Of a stretch of DNA of 64,000 bases, positions 24,508 through 33,512 are shown piece after piece. The translations under genes were made by a program, and so were the position numbers. Within the stretch, counting starts at the first letter, position 1. The number at the start of each line of letters is the position of its first letter. This DNA comes from Ruminococcus gauvreauii (GTDB taxonomy: Bacteria; Bacillota; Clostridia; Lachnospirales; Lachnospiraceae). Where the stretch lies: the NCBI RefSeq assembly GCF_025151995.1, contig NZ_CP102290.1, forward strand, positions 1,426,001-1,490,000, given 5' to 3'. Below the pieces are notes generated by a model, which did no database searches, was not told the origin of the DNA, and worked only from the letters and a program-made list of their open reading frames with translations.

Positions 24508-24906
24508 TCAATTCTTTTTCATTATTTCTTTCGCAATATGAACAAATAATATTTCCAGTATCAATGCAACAGCGAACAAAATAATCTGAATTATTAAAAA
24601 GCCTTTTAATCCTGCATTAGAAAAATTCATATATATTAGTGAAATTACAATAACGACTGCTGAATAAGCAGCAATTACACTTCCCCCGCCGGCTCTTAAG
24701 ATAATTTGCTCTGATTTATCTGCCAACCTTTCAATCATTATCATACCTGAAAAAAATATAATTTCAGCAAATAATACAAATGTAAAACTAATCCATTTTT
24801 TAGTATTCATTGACTCTTTCCCAATCAGCAAAAAGCTCAGAACTGTAGCAATAACAAGCACACTCCCCAGGCTCAGCAATAGTTTTGATCGTTTATTATA
24901 GTCCAT
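24508..24906 (-). CDS. Four-helix membrane protein
   Basis: A 132-aa protein made of four hydrophobic segments (about 9-27, 34-53, 66-92, 98-124) with short polar loops and a lysine-rich C-terminus. No motif identifies it. It lies between the SPFH gene and the zinc-ribbon membrane genes, all co-directional with short gaps, so it is probably a subunit or anchor of the same membrane assembly. ATG after GGGAGGG. Confidence 0.75.
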   Translation of the reverse strand: MDYNKRSKLLLSLGSVLVIATVLSFLLIGKESMNTKKWISFTFVLFAEIIFFSGMIMIERLADKSEQIILRAGGGSVIAAYSAVVIVISLIYMNFSNAGLKGFLIIQIILFAVALILEILFVHIAKEIMKKN

Positions 24907-24921
24907 AAACGCCCTCCCTTC

Positions 24922-26220
24922 TTACAATTTTATTCCACAATCAGGGCAGAATTTTGGTTTTCCTTCTATTATCGTATTACATTCTGGACAATGTTCAACC
25001 AGTGCTTCACCGCACTCCGGACAAAATTTAACATTGCCCGGTATTTCAGCTTCACATTTAGGGCAGCGCTTTGGAAGATGATAACCACATATCCCACAAA
25101 CTTCAGCGTTATCTTCAAGATCGGCACCACATTCCGGACAAGGATTATAACGCTTGCCACATTCCGGGCAAAATTTAGATTTTCCGTTAAGCTTATTTCC
25201 ACACTTAAAACATACAATATTTCCTGATGCAGGCGACTCTTTCACGTTCGCTCGTAGATCAAAACCACACATTCCGCAAAATCTATACTGTTTATCCACA
25301 TTCGTATGGCATTTAGGGCACTCTATCATATCATCTACAGTTTTTATTTCCTGCGCCACAGATCCAAATACATTTCCAACGGCTCCTCCTAATCCAACTC
25401 CCATGCCAAGTCCCATACCAGCTCCCATAAAAGACGCAGAATTCGATCCGGGATTGACAGCCGCACCTTCTAATGTATCAAAGGATCTTTCCTGCTGATA
25501 ACTGTAACCAATAATATTCATCTCGGCCTTTTTTGCAAGGGCATCTTTCAGTGTCATAACTGCAGGATCATCCTCGGGTACGCTGATATCATTTACATAA
25601 AAGTTGGCCAGTTTGATACCATACTCATCCATTGTCGGTTCAATTCGTTCCTTCAGATATATTGATAATTGATCAATATACGCATTTATTTCGAGAACAG
25701 AAATTTGTTCGTGTATTACATAAGAAGAGATAGCATCTTTAACTTTTGTTATATATAATCCCCTGAAATATTTTATAAGATTTTGCTTGTCAAACACTGG
25801 AAGAGTACCAACTAATTTTACCAAAAATTTTTGTGAATCATCAATCTGTATCCCGAATATTCCGTTGGAACGTATCGGTACAAAAACCCCATATTTCTGA
25901 TCTTGAATTTGAATCGGGCTTGCGGTTCCCCATTTAACATCAAGTGAAAAAGCTTTGTTTATGTACCATATTTCAGCCGTGAACGGCGAACGGCCTCCAA
26001 ACGGCAGATTAACAATTTTATTTAGAAACGGTATATTGGCCGTCTCAAGTGTATGACGACCACTCCCAAATATATCCAATGCTTTTCCGCCCTTAAACAG
26101 CACTGCTTCCTGCGACTCATTTACAATCAGCTGTGTCCAGGTTCCCAATTCCTCGCTGGGATATTTCCACGCAAATACATCGGATCCACCATTATACTTT
26201 ACCACCTCTACTATAGCCAT
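24922..26220 (-). CDS. SPFH-domain protein with tandem C-terminal zinc ribbons (YdjI-like)
   Basis: A 432-aa protein. Residues 1-270 form an SPFH/Band 7-like domain (MAIVEVVKYNGG, PFTAEIWYINK, LVKLVGTLPVF). A Gly-rich linker follows (MGAGMGLGMGVGLGGAVG), then about five zinc ribbons of CxxCG type (CPKCHTNVDKQYRFCGMCG and four more pairs) up to the C-terminus. The ATG at 26220 follows GGAGG. Relatives such as B. subtilis YdjI act with PspA and YdjGH at stressed membranes. No PspA gene is in this window. Confidence 0.9.
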   Translation of the reverse strand: MAIVEVVKYNGGSDVFAWKYPSEELGTWTQLIVNESQEAVLFKGGKALDIFGSGRHTLETANIPFLNKIVNLPFGGRSPFTAEIWYINKAFSLDVKWGTASPIQIQDQKYGVFVPIRSNGIFGIQIDDSQKFLVKLVGTLPVFDKQNLIKYFRGLYITKVKDAISSYVIHEQISVLEINAYIDQLSIYLKERIEPTMDEYGIKLANFYVNDISVPEDDPAVMTLKDALAKKAEMNIIGYSYQQERSFDTLEGAAVNPGSNSASFMGAGMGLGMGVGLGGAVGNVFGSVAQEIKTVDDMIECPKCHTNVDKQYRFCGMCGFDLRANVKESPASGNIVCFKCGNKLNGKSKFCPECGKRYNPCPECGADLEDNAEVCGICGYHLPKRCPKCEAEIPGNVKFCPECGEALVEHCPECNTIIEGKPKFCPDCGIKL

Positions 26221-26426
26221 TTTCAACCTCCAGTTATTTCTATTTTTCTGCAAAAGCAGTATTTTCTGCATGCCCTGTCCGCGAATCATACACAAATTAT
26301 ATCATATCGCTTCTATTATTTATAGTACAACTAATTCATATACGCGGTTTTTCTATAGCCACAGCAATTGGCATACTAGACGTAAAGATGGCAAGCAATC
26401 TAAAAAGTCACCTCCCATCTCAACAT

Positions 26427-28349
26427 TTATTCTATATTCTCTTCTCTGCGCGCTCTCGTCCTGATTTCATCTTTCACATCATCAATAAAGCTATTCAGCT
26501 CTTTCTGTCCTTCATCCCCTTCAAACCTGCTTCTCACCGAAATAAGACCGTTCTCTTCCTCCTTCTGCCCGACAACAAGCATATAAGGCACCCTTTCATT
26601 GCGGGCTTCACGGATCTTATATCCGATTTTCTCAGCACGTTCATCAATTTCGCAGCGGATCCCCGCCTCTTTCAGACGATTCAGTACATGATAACCATAC
26701 TCCGAGTATTTGTCAGAGATAGGCAGAACCTTAACCTGCACCGGTGCCAGCCATGTGGGAAATTTCCCCGCAAAGTGTTCTGTCAGTATACCGATAAACC
26801 GCTCAATGGAGCCGAAGCATACGCGGTGGATCATAATCGGCCGATGCATCTCTCCGTCGGCTCCGATGTATTCCGCCTCAAACCGCTGCGGTAGCTGAAA
26901 ATCCAGCTGAATCGTGCCGCACTGCCACGTTCTTCCGATGGCATCCACCAGATGGAAATCTATCTTCGGACCGTAGAAAGCGCCGTCCCCTTCATTGACA
27001 ATATATTCAAGATTCATCTCCTCCAGCGCCTCACGCAGACCATTTGTCGCCATGTCCCAGTCCTCGTCACTCCCCATGGAGTCTTCCGGACGTGTGGACA
27101 ATTCAATCAGGTATCTGAAGCCAAACAGCTGATATACTTCAGAAATCAGCCGGACAACCCCTTTAATCTCATCACGTATCTGCTCCGGTGTCATGAATAT
27201 ATGGGCATCATCCTGATTAAAACATCTGACACGCATCAATCCGTGAAGCGCGCCGGATTTCTCATGGCGGTGCACCAGTCCAACCTCAGCCAGCCGGAGG
27301 GGCAGTTCCCGGTAGGAATGCGGCTGTGATTTGTAAACAAGCATACCCCCTGGACAGTTCATGGGTTTAATGGCGAAATCCTCATCATCGATCACCGTTG
27401 TATACATATTTTCTTTATAATGGTCCCAATGTCCGGACGTTTCCCATAAATGACGGTTCAGCATTACCGGGGTTGAAATCTCCACATACCCTTCACGTTC
27501 ATGAATCTCGCGCCAATACTGCATCAAGGTGTTCTTTAGTACCATTCCCTTCGGCAAAAAGAACGGAAAACCAGGTCCTTCTTCCGAAAACATGAACAGG
27601 TTAAGCTCCTTACCCAGTTTTCTGTGATCCCTTTTCTTTGCCTCCTCAAGCATAGTCACATATGCCTCCAGATCAGCATTCTTCGTGTATGCGGTTCCAT
27701 AGATCCTGGTCAGCATCTTATTTTTCTCATTGCCCCGCCAATATGCCCCGGCAATCTTCATGAGCCTGAACGCTTTCACCGATTTCGTCGACATCAGATG
27801 CGGGCCCGCACAGAGATCTGTAAAATCACCCTGGCGGTACAGACTGATCACAGCGTCCTCCGGCAGGTCACGGATCAGTTCTACTTTGTATGGTTCATCC
27901 TTTTTTTCAAAAAAACAAATGGCTTCTTCCCTTGAGAGTTCAAATCGTTCAAGCGCAAGGTTCTCCTTCACAATCTTTTTCATCTCCGCTTCGATCGCCG
28001 GAAAATCTTCCGAAGTTAACGTCTTGTCACTGTCAATATCATAATAAAATCCATCATCAATGGACGGACCGATCGCCAGCTTTGCATTCGGGTAAAGCCG
28101 TTTGACCGCCTGTGCCATGATATGTGCCGCGGTATGACGAAACGCATCTTTTCCTCCTTTATCCGCAAAGGTAAGAACACTGACGCAGCAATCCCTGTCA
28201 ACAACCGTGCGCAGATCCACCCGCTCTCCATCTACCTCTCCTGCACATGCTGCCCGTGCAAGACCTTCACTCAAGTCCTTTGCGATGTCTAAAATGCTCT
28301 TTGCCTCCGTATATTCCCTGACGGAACCATCTTTTAACGTTACTTTCAT
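26427..28349 (-). CDS. thrS: Threonyl-tRNA synthetase
   Basis: A 640-aa class II aminoacyl-tRNA synthetase of full length. Domains in order: an N-terminal TGS domain (1-62), an editing domain with HTAAHIMAQA, the catalytic core with motif 2 RHEKSGALHGLMRVR and the zinc-binding Cys in KPMNCPGGML, motif 3 near GSIERFIGIL, and the anticodon-binding domain (about 540-640). It charges tRNA-Thr with threonine. The ATG follows AAAGGAGA. Expression is governed by the T-box leader upstream, which reads the level of uncharged tRNA-Thr. Confidence 0.98.
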   Translation of the reverse strand: MKVTLKDGSVREYTEAKSILDIAKDLSEGLARAACAGEVDGERVDLRTVVDRDCCVSVLTFADKGGKDAFRHTAAHIMAQAVKRLYPNAKLAIGPSIDDGFYYDIDSDKTLTSEDFPAIEAEMKKIVKENLALERFELSREEAICFFEKKDEPYKVELIRDLPEDAVISLYRQGDFTDLCAGPHLMSTKSVKAFRLMKIAGAYWRGNEKNKMLTRIYGTAYTKNADLEAYVTMLEEAKKRDHRKLGKELNLFMFSEEGPGFPFFLPKGMVLKNTLMQYWREIHEREGYVEISTPVMLNRHLWETSGHWDHYKENMYTTVIDDEDFAIKPMNCPGGMLVYKSQPHSYRELPLRLAEVGLVHRHEKSGALHGLMRVRCFNQDDAHIFMTPEQIRDEIKGVVRLISEVYQLFGFRYLIELSTRPEDSMGSDEDWDMATNGLREALEEMNLEYIVNEGDGAFYGPKIDFHLVDAIGRTWQCGTIQLDFQLPQRFEAEYIGADGEMHRPIMIHRVCFGSIERFIGILTEHFAGKFPTWLAPVQVKVLPISDKYSEYGYHVLNRLKEAGIRCEIDERAEKIGYKIREARNERVPYMLVVGQKEEENGLISVRSRFEGDEGQKELNSFIDDVKDEIRTRARREENIE

Positions 28350-28381
28350 GTCTATTTTCTCCTTTCAGAAATTTTTCCAAT

Positions 28382-28634
28382 AGAAAACGCCCCCTGCGCT
28401 TTCTATCTGGCGCAAGGGGCGAATAGTATCATTCGCGGTTCCACCCTCATTATTTCATGCAAAAAACATGGAATATCTCATCTTTGATGATAACGGAATC
28501 ACCGGACCGGATTAGGGCCACTCCGAGATGGTCTTCCTGGTATGTTCCGCCAAGATACTCACAGCCCCTGGTAATACGCCATCTGGTATCTCTCTCTGAG
28601 AACTTTGCATACCGTACTCTTCTCTTCTACGTTT
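28382..28634 (-). ncRNA. T-box leader riboswitch of thrS
   Basis: The minus strand carries the T-box consensus AGGGTGGAACCGCG (28447-28434), which pairs with the tRNA acceptor end. A rho-independent terminator follows: a GC-rich 12-bp stem (28421-28410 with 28399-28388), then TTTTCT. Upstream the transcript can fold as Stem I. An ACC threonine codon in GAACATACCAGG is a candidate specifier. Uncharged tRNA-Thr should stabilise the antiterminator and switch on thrS. Confidence 0.95.
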
Positions 28635-28639
28635 GACAT

Positions 28640-28668
28640 AAATTATAGTTTATCGCGGAGTGAGTGTC
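28640..28668 (-). promoter_or_regulatory. Perfect-consensus SigA promoter of the T-box/thrS unit
   Basis: On the minus strand TTGACA (28668-28663) and TATAAT (28645-28640) are exactly 17 bp apart, a full consensus promoter. It fits a gene whose output is set by transcript attenuation rather than initiation. Confidence 0.9.
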
Positions 28669-28726
28669 AAGCCACGGCTTGAAAAACAAATATCCCTGCG
28701 GGCTGCTTGTTTTTCTGCGCACGTGG

Positions 28727-28732
28727 TATAAT
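28727..28732 (+). promoter_or_regulatory. Extended -10 of the uracil-DNA glycosylase gene
   Basis: TATAAT preceded by TGG, 40 bp before the ATG; no clear -35. An inverted repeat GAAAAACAA/TTGTTTTTC (28681-28689, 28707-28715) lies just upstream, between the two divergent promoters. Confidence 0.55.
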
Positions 28733-28771
28733 ATTCATAAAAACCAGCGAGAGTCTGTGAAAGGAGTTTCC

Positions 28772-29332
28772 ATGTATACCTGGGAAGAATTAAATACCTT
28801 CGTCAATTCCTGCAGCCGCTGCGGTCTGTCCCGCTCCAGAATCTGTCCCGTTATGGGAAGAGGCAATCTTCAGTCCGATCTTATGTTTATCGCAGAGGCA
28901 CCGGGCGCCGAAGAGGACAAAGCAGGCATCCCATTCATCGGTCCTGCCGGGCAGCTGTTTGACCAGCTTCTCGGCGACTGCGGCATCAGCCGGGAAGAGA
29001 TTTATATCACCAACATACTAAAGTGCCATCCGCCGCGCAACCGTGACCCGCAGGACAGCGAAAAAGAAAGCTGTATCCCTTATCTTAAATATGAAATACT
29101 TCTGGTACGGCCGAAGATCATCGTCTGTCTCGGCAGGGTTGCCGCCCAGCGCATCCTGTCTTCCGATTATCGGATCACAAGACAGCATGGACAGTGGATT
29201 CAACGGAAAAATTATGACCTCACCGCAGTCTATCACCCGTCTGCCATCCTGCGTGACCCCGGAAAACGTGAAGAGACCCGCCAGGATTTTCTGAGCATCG
29301 CAGATAAACTGAGAGCATGCAGGCACCAGTGA
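28772..29332 (+). CDS. Family 4-type uracil-DNA glycosylase
   Basis: A 186-aa Fe-S uracil-DNA glycosylase. The first motif is AEAPGAEEDKAGIPFIGPAGQ, with the active-site AEAPG; the second is VYHPSAILR. Four cysteines likely bind a 4Fe-4S cluster: Cys14 and Cys17 at the N-terminus, then those in LKCHPP and ESCIPY. It removes uracil from DNA. The ATG at 28772 follows AAAGGAG, so the longer upstream frame is not used. The N-terminus matches the family, and length is slightly short but complete. Confidence 0.93.
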   Translation: MYTWEELNTFVNSCSRCGLSRSRICPVMGRGNLQSDLMFIAEAPGAEEDKAGIPFIGPAGQLFDQLLGDCGISREEIYITNILKCHPPRNRDPQDSEKESCIPYLKYEILLVRPKIIVCLGRVAAQRILSSDYRITRQHGQWIQRKNYDLTAVYHPSAILRDPGKREETRQDFLSIADKLRACRHQ

Positions 29333-29358
29333 ACACATTGGACTAACAGCCGTTGTCA

Positions 29359-30057
29359 TCAATGGAACTGGTATTCTAAGATTCGGTCGAAATTATTATT
29401 CAGTACATAGTAAACTTTCTGTTCTTTCACCGAGTACACAAAAGTAACACGGGTAGCCCATACGCCCTCCTGCCTCACAGATTCGAGTACTGACATTGCA
29501 TCGGCAGCAGAAAAACTGCTGCCGAACGATTCCAGCAGTTCTGCTGCCCGTTCATACCTGTCATCTCCGGTAACAATATATGGCCGCGTTTCCTCCGGCA
29601 TAAGCAGAGAATAGTTCGTTACGAGAGAATACCTTTCTTTTTCCAGCCTGTAGCCGATACCCGGCTCAATCATCAGTACGCGCCCGCTTTTATCCGAAAG
29701 CATAGACTGCATGGTGGCATCCGGGGCATAGACGATGTTTCTGCTCCTCACAATGTCGAGTGCATCATCCAGGGAAATCTCCGCTCTTACAAAAGCCTCC
29801 GTAAGATCTGCGATCGAACAGCATTGGTCACCGCCACAATACTGTCCTTTCTCATTTCCATGCACATAGAGCAGTGTTCCCGCATTTCCATTAGCATTCA
29901 CCCCATGAAACGAATGGTACCTGTGATCAGGCATCCGAATGCCGATATAGAACCGTTCCCTCTCTGTTATCACTTTATGATCCCACACTGCAAGATCAAT
30001 GTCAAAATTAAAACCCGTGATCATATCATCGCCGTTGTAAACAAACCGTGTGCACAT
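29359..30057 (-). CDS. Choloylglycine hydrolase-family linear amide hydrolase
   Basis: A 232-aa N-terminal-nucleophile hydrolase. It starts MCTRF, with Cys2 as nucleophile once Met1 is removed. It also has GFNFDID, the Asn-bearing VTNYSLL segment and a late Arg in GVWATRVTFVY. Family members cleave linear amides such as conjugated bile salts, penicillin V or N-acyl homoserine lactones. It is shorter than most bile salt hydrolases (about 320 aa), so the substrate is open. It lies 17 bp downstream of an acetyltransferase gene and probably shares its transcript. Confidence 0.85.
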   Translation of the reverse strand: MCTRFVYNGDDMITGFNFDIDLAVWDHKVITERERFYIGIRMPDHRYHSFHGVNANGNAGTLLYVHGNEKGQYCGGDQCCSIADLTEAFVRAEISLDDALDIVRSRNIVYAPDATMQSMLSDKSGRVLMIEPGIGYRLEKERYSLVTNYSLLMPEETRPYIVTGDDRYERAAELLESFGSSFSAADAMSVLESVRQEGVWATRVTFVYSVKEQKVYYVLNNNFDRILEYQFH

Positions 30058-30074
30058 CTCTTTTTTCCTTTTCT

Positions 30075-30698
30075 CTACTGTAATTCATTCAGGCTTCCGG
30101 ACTGAATGGCGCCGATATTTTTCCTGATCCGCTCAGCCGGCCAGTCCCACCAGCGGATATCCTGTAATCTGGCGATTGTATCCTCCGTAAAGCGTTTCCT
30201 GATCGGTTTGGCGGGAATGCCTCCGACAATCGTGTACGGCGCCACATCGCGTGTGACGACAGCGCGTGTTCCAATAATCGCTCCGTCACCCACAGTCACA
30301 CCCGCCATTATCACCGCCTCATATCCGATCCAGACATCATTCCCGATCACAATATCCCCCCGGTTATCCCACGCATCCGCGACGTCCCTGCGGTCCAGTC
30401 CCCATTCCTCATAGAAAAGCGGAAAAGGGTATGCAGCCAACGAACGCATCGAGTGGTTGCCGCTGTTCATCAGGAACTTTGCCCCGCAGGCAATAGAACA
30501 GAATTTCCCGATCACAAGCTTATCGCGGTTCACCGGATAATGATACAATACATTCTGCTTTTCGAACAGTACCGGATCATGGACAAAGTCATTGTACATC
30601 GTGAAATCGCCAACCGATATATTGGGGCTTGTCACCACATTTTTCAGATAAACAGTATCCTTATCCCCGGTGCGGGGATAAATTCGTTTGTAGCACAT
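30075..30698 (-). CDS. Vat/CatB-like xenobiotic acetyltransferase (left-handed beta helix)
   Basis: A 207-aa hexapeptide-repeat acetyltransferase. The hexapeptide turns run from IVIGNDVWIGYEAVIMAGVTVGDGAIIG to PYTIVGGIPAKPI. The catalytic His sits in NSGNHSM, matching the NGANHRM region of streptogramin acetyltransferases, and the tail has the typical WWDWP. It transfers acetyl from acetyl-CoA to a hydroxyl of a drug-like molecule. The ATG at 30698 is 8 bases from AGAGG; a GTG 9 bases upstream overlaps that site. Actual resistance is not proven by sequence. Confidence 0.88.
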   Translation of the reverse strand: MCYKRIYPRTGDKDTVYLKNVVTSPNISVGDFTMYNDFVHDPVLFEKQNVLYHYPVNRDKLVIGKFCSIACGAKFLMNSGNHSMRSLAAYPFPLFYEEWGLDRRDVADAWDNRGDIVIGNDVWIGYEAVIMAGVTVGDGAIIGTRAVVTRDVAPYTIVGGIPAKPIRKRFTEDTIARLQDIRWWDWPAERIRKNIGAIQSGSLNELQ

Positions 30699-30707
30699 GG
30701 CAGTCAC

Positions 30708-31080
30708 CTCTTTTTTCTTATAGCTTTGACTTTATTGTACGCACTTATTCTTATCGGCTCAAGATAAAGAATGGTTCGGTAATGTTTTGTATCAATATTA
30801 CTGATGCACAGTAATGATAAATTTTTATGTAAACGCGGCAAACCAGTTTTCTGACTCTTACGATGGAATTTCTCTTTTTATTCGATAAACAGATTGACAG
30901 GATACATTGTGCATTGTATTGCACTAATCAGGAGGATGGGGAGGCAGGCAGGACAGATTCACGCCAATAATTTTTGTGGTGCCGGTATTGCCACTGACGG
31001 TATAAGAGGCGATGCAACTAAAAAAGCTGGCATTAAAAAACCTGCTTATAACAAAAAATTAATTGTAAGCAGGTTTTCGC
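30708..31080. other. Intergenic stretch without a gene
   Basis: About 370 bases between two leftward units. I see no credible coding frame. The right end holds the terminator of the ABC operon (31036-31076). The left part is AT-rich and should contain the promoter for the acetyltransferase gene, though no clear -35/-10 pair stands out. Confidence 0.5.
31036..31076 (-). terminator. Terminator of the MerR-ABC operon
   Basis: AAAACCTGCTTA (31036-31047) pairs with TAAGCAGGTTTT (31065-31076), perfect over 12 bp. It is followed on the minus strand by T residues and starts 4 bases after the permease stop. It can also work on the plus strand. Confidence 0.88.
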
Positions 31081-31800
31081 TTAAGATTCCGCCTGCAGCC
31101 GTTTCAGCAGCAAGCCGCATATCACTGCCGCAGCCAGAAAGATCACCAGCAGAGGCCACAGATTTGTGAAAACAAAGCCCCCGTCTGCCATCAGTCGATA
31201 TCCCCATGCCGCAGGGCATATATCTCCCACAACCGCAAAAGCATGCGGAAGTAAATCTGCAGGAAACATGATTCCCGACAGCATAATAGACGGGAGAAAA
31301 ATCATCTGTGAGATCATGGTGAGTTTTGCCTGATTTTTGATCAGCAGCCCCAACACGCTTCCTATACTTAAGGTCACCGCAGTAAATATTAAGAGTGAGA
31401 CAAAATATAATGGCGGGCTTTCGGGCAGCTTTGCATCAAAAGCGATGGGGGCAGCCATGTATATGACAGCGCTCATCAGCATCAGATGGAGCAGCGCTGA
31501 TAAGAACATGGAAACCAGCCCGAGATACATCGGGACCCCATTCGCCTTGTATACCTTCCTGATGTCATTTCCATAGACTTCCAAAAGAGAGGGAGGCAGG
31601 CCGATCAGCGCACCCGTTGATACCCCCAGCACAGTCATAGACTGAATCAGCGTGTTTCTGGTATCGGGGGTTATGGATGTAAATATTCCGCCCATGACAG
31701 CAAAGAACAAGAGCGGAACCACATAACAGGTGATCAAGAGTGTCCTGCTTCTCATATCCAGTTTCCACTGCAGTGCCAGTCCGTATAAAAATGCGCTCAT
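31081..31800 (-). CDS. ABC-2-type transporter permease
   Basis: A 239-aa membrane protein with six hydrophobic segments and the ABC-2 layout. A conserved block near residue 165-185 reads MISQMIFLPSIMLSGIMFP. It overlaps the ATPase gene by 4 bases (ATGA) and forms an exporter with it. Such pairs in Clostridia often confer resistance to peptide antibiotics or export lipids. Substrate unknown. Confidence 0.9.
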   Translation of the reverse strand: MSAFLYGLALQWKLDMRSRTLLITCYVVPLLFFAVMGGIFTSITPDTRNTLIQSMTVLGVSTGALIGLPPSLLEVYGNDIRKVYKANGVPMYLGLVSMFLSALLHLMLMSAVIYMAAPIAFDAKLPESPPLYFVSLLIFTAVTLSIGSVLGLLIKNQAKLTMISQMIFLPSIMLSGIMFPADLLPHAFAVVGDICPAAWGYRLMADGGFVFTNLWPLLVIFLAAAVICGLLLKRLQAES

Positions 31801-32612
31801 TCCCCATTCCTCCCCGCTAAGTCGATAAAATGCTGTTCCAGTGTTCCTCTGTCTATTTTGATATCTGATATCTCAATCCCGCGCCGTTTAAAATCTTCCA
31901 GCAGCGTCAGCATGGTTTCCCCGATATCGTCAGCCTCAAAACGTTGATCCCCTTCTCCTGTTTTAATGTCGATGATATAGCGGCTGCCTGTTTTAGCTGA
32001 CAGTTCTTCAACAGTCCCCAGGAATGCAATATCACCGTCATTCAAAATCGCGATACGGTCACACAGATTTTCAACCTCCGCCATATCATGGCTCGCAAGG
32101 ATAATGGTCTTCCCCTGTGCTTTCAGCCTGCGTATCTGACTATGAAGTTTGACTCTTCCCTCAACGTCCAGTCCGGCGGTCGGCTCGTCAAGAAACACGA
32201 TATCCGGATCGCCGATCAGGGCAAGTGCCAGGTGCAGACGCCGCTTTTGCCCGGTGGACAGTTCTGCATATTGATTCTTCGCCAGTTCCTGTATCCCCAG
32301 ATCGGTTATCATCGAATGATCTATCTGAGTCTTATTCCATTTCGCAAACAGCCGCACTGCCTCCATCGGTCTGATACATGCCGGGAGCGACGCCGACTGC
32401 AGCTGAATGCCCATTCTCCCGTTCACCGCAATCTTTCCGCTGTCATACCTGCGCAATCCTTCGATACATTCAAGGGCTGTGGTCTTCCCTGCACCATTTA
32501 CTCCAAGCACGGCAAATATCTCGCCTTCCCTGACGCCAAACGTCAGGTCTTTCAGCACCGTATGATCACCATAACTTTTCTTCAGCCTGTCAATCTCAAT
32601 CGCGTATCTCAT
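31797..32612 (-). CDS. ABC transporter ATP-binding protein
   Basis: A 271-aa BcrA/CcmA-type ATPase with Walker A GVNGAGKTT, signature LSTGQKRRL (an S-T-G-Q variant of LSGGQ), Walker B IVFLDEPTAGLD and switch His in ILASHDMAE. It overlaps the MerR gene by 4 bases at one end and the permease gene by 4 bases at the other, so all three are coupled. Confidence 0.94.
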   Translation of the reverse strand: MRYAIEIDRLKKSYGDHTVLKDLTFGVREGEIFAVLGVNGAGKTTALECIEGLRRYDSGKIAVNGRMGIQLQSASLPACIRPMEAVRLFAKWNKTQIDHSMITDLGIQELAKNQYAELSTGQKRRLHLALALIGDPDIVFLDEPTAGLDVEGRVKLHSQIRRLKAQGKTIILASHDMAEVENLCDRIAILNDGDIAFLGTVEELSAKTGSRYIIDIKTGEGDQRFEADDIGETMLTLLEDFKRRGIEISDIKIDRGTLEQHFIDLAGRNGE

Positions 32613-33427
32613 TTTGTCACCCCCTGAAAAGGGTCCAGCCCTTTTTTATCAAAATACTCCTCCAACGCCGGTATGATAAACTCATTGGCGATCGCCTGTT
32701 TTTGTTTCCATCCCATGTCCCCGGTCATGACATGATCCGTTTCCATAGATTCGTTCATCTCCATAAGCTTTGACAGCATGGCAGCATCACCGCCTGTGAA
32801 TTTCATGATCATATCCCAGTATTCCCCCGCAAAGCGCTGCCCCTTTTCACTCCCGGGAGGCACCCCGTCTTTTTGAAACTGTACTGCTTCATCGAACAGG
32901 CGGGTAAGTGTCTCCAGCATCGCAAGGCCGCTGTCCATATTGAAAAGCCCGTGAAAATGATCAAGTACCTGGTCGTCTAAATGCTTGATCATCCAGTAGT
33001 ACTCATTTTTCATCCGAAGATTCGTGATGATATCCGCATATTTCTTAAAATCCACCGACTGCATCTGCAGGGCTTCCTCCCTCAGTATCTCGATCTCTTT
33101 TAAGGATTCTGACAGAGTTTCGATCTTTTTCCGTATGGCGGCCGCCTGATCAGCCAGTGCCCCCGCAACATCTTCAGGCGTCTCGAGAGAAATCAGATGG
33201 TTTTTAATATCATCCAATGAGAATCCCAGAGACTTCAGAGATAAAATCTGGTGAAGCCTGACCAGATCTTTATCCGTATAAAGCCTGCGTCCTCCCGCGC
33301 TCTCCGCCGACGGTGAAAGTACGCCTTCCCTGTCGTAATACTGCAGGGTGCGCACGGTAACATCCATCTTTTTTGCGAGTTCTCCCACGGTCATATATCC
33401 CTCGGGGATCGCTTTATATTTGCTCAT
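32609..33427 (-). CDS. MerR-family regulator with TipAS-like effector domain
   Basis: A 272-aa protein. Residues 10-80 are a MerR winged helix-turn-helix (MTVGELAKKMDVTVRTLQYYDREG), a long dimerisation helix follows, and residues 150-272 are a helical domain resembling TipAS drug-binding domains (FAGEYWDMIMKFTGGDAAML). MerR proteins twist and activate promoters with long spacers. It is first in the operon with an ABC exporter, so it probably senses the exported compound. ATG after AAGGAG. Confidence 0.92.
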   Translation of the reverse strand: MSKYKAIPEGYMTVGELAKKMDVTVRTLQYYDREGVLSPSAESAGGRRLYTDKDLVRLHQILSLKSLGFSLDDIKNHLISLETPEDVAGALADQAAAIRKKIETLSESLKEIEILREEALQMQSVDFKKYADIITNLRMKNEYYWMIKHLDDQVLDHFHGLFNMDSGLAMLETLTRLFDEAVQFQKDGVPPGSEKGQRFAGEYWDMIMKFTGGDAAMLSKLMEMNESMETDHVMTGDMGWKQKQAIANEFIIPALEEYFDKKGLDPFQGVTK

Positions 33428-33512
33428 AGCAGCTCTCCTTCCCTTTGATTAAATCCATTATAATATATGACGCCGCGTCACGAGCAAGCCTTTTTCTGGA
33501 ACTTCTGCTGAC

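Noticed and set aside
30894..31169. A 91-codon plus-strand frame between the acetyltransferase and ABC operons
   Set aside because: It runs through the terminator hairpin and into the antisense of the permease gene, has no ribosome site and no protein-like pattern.
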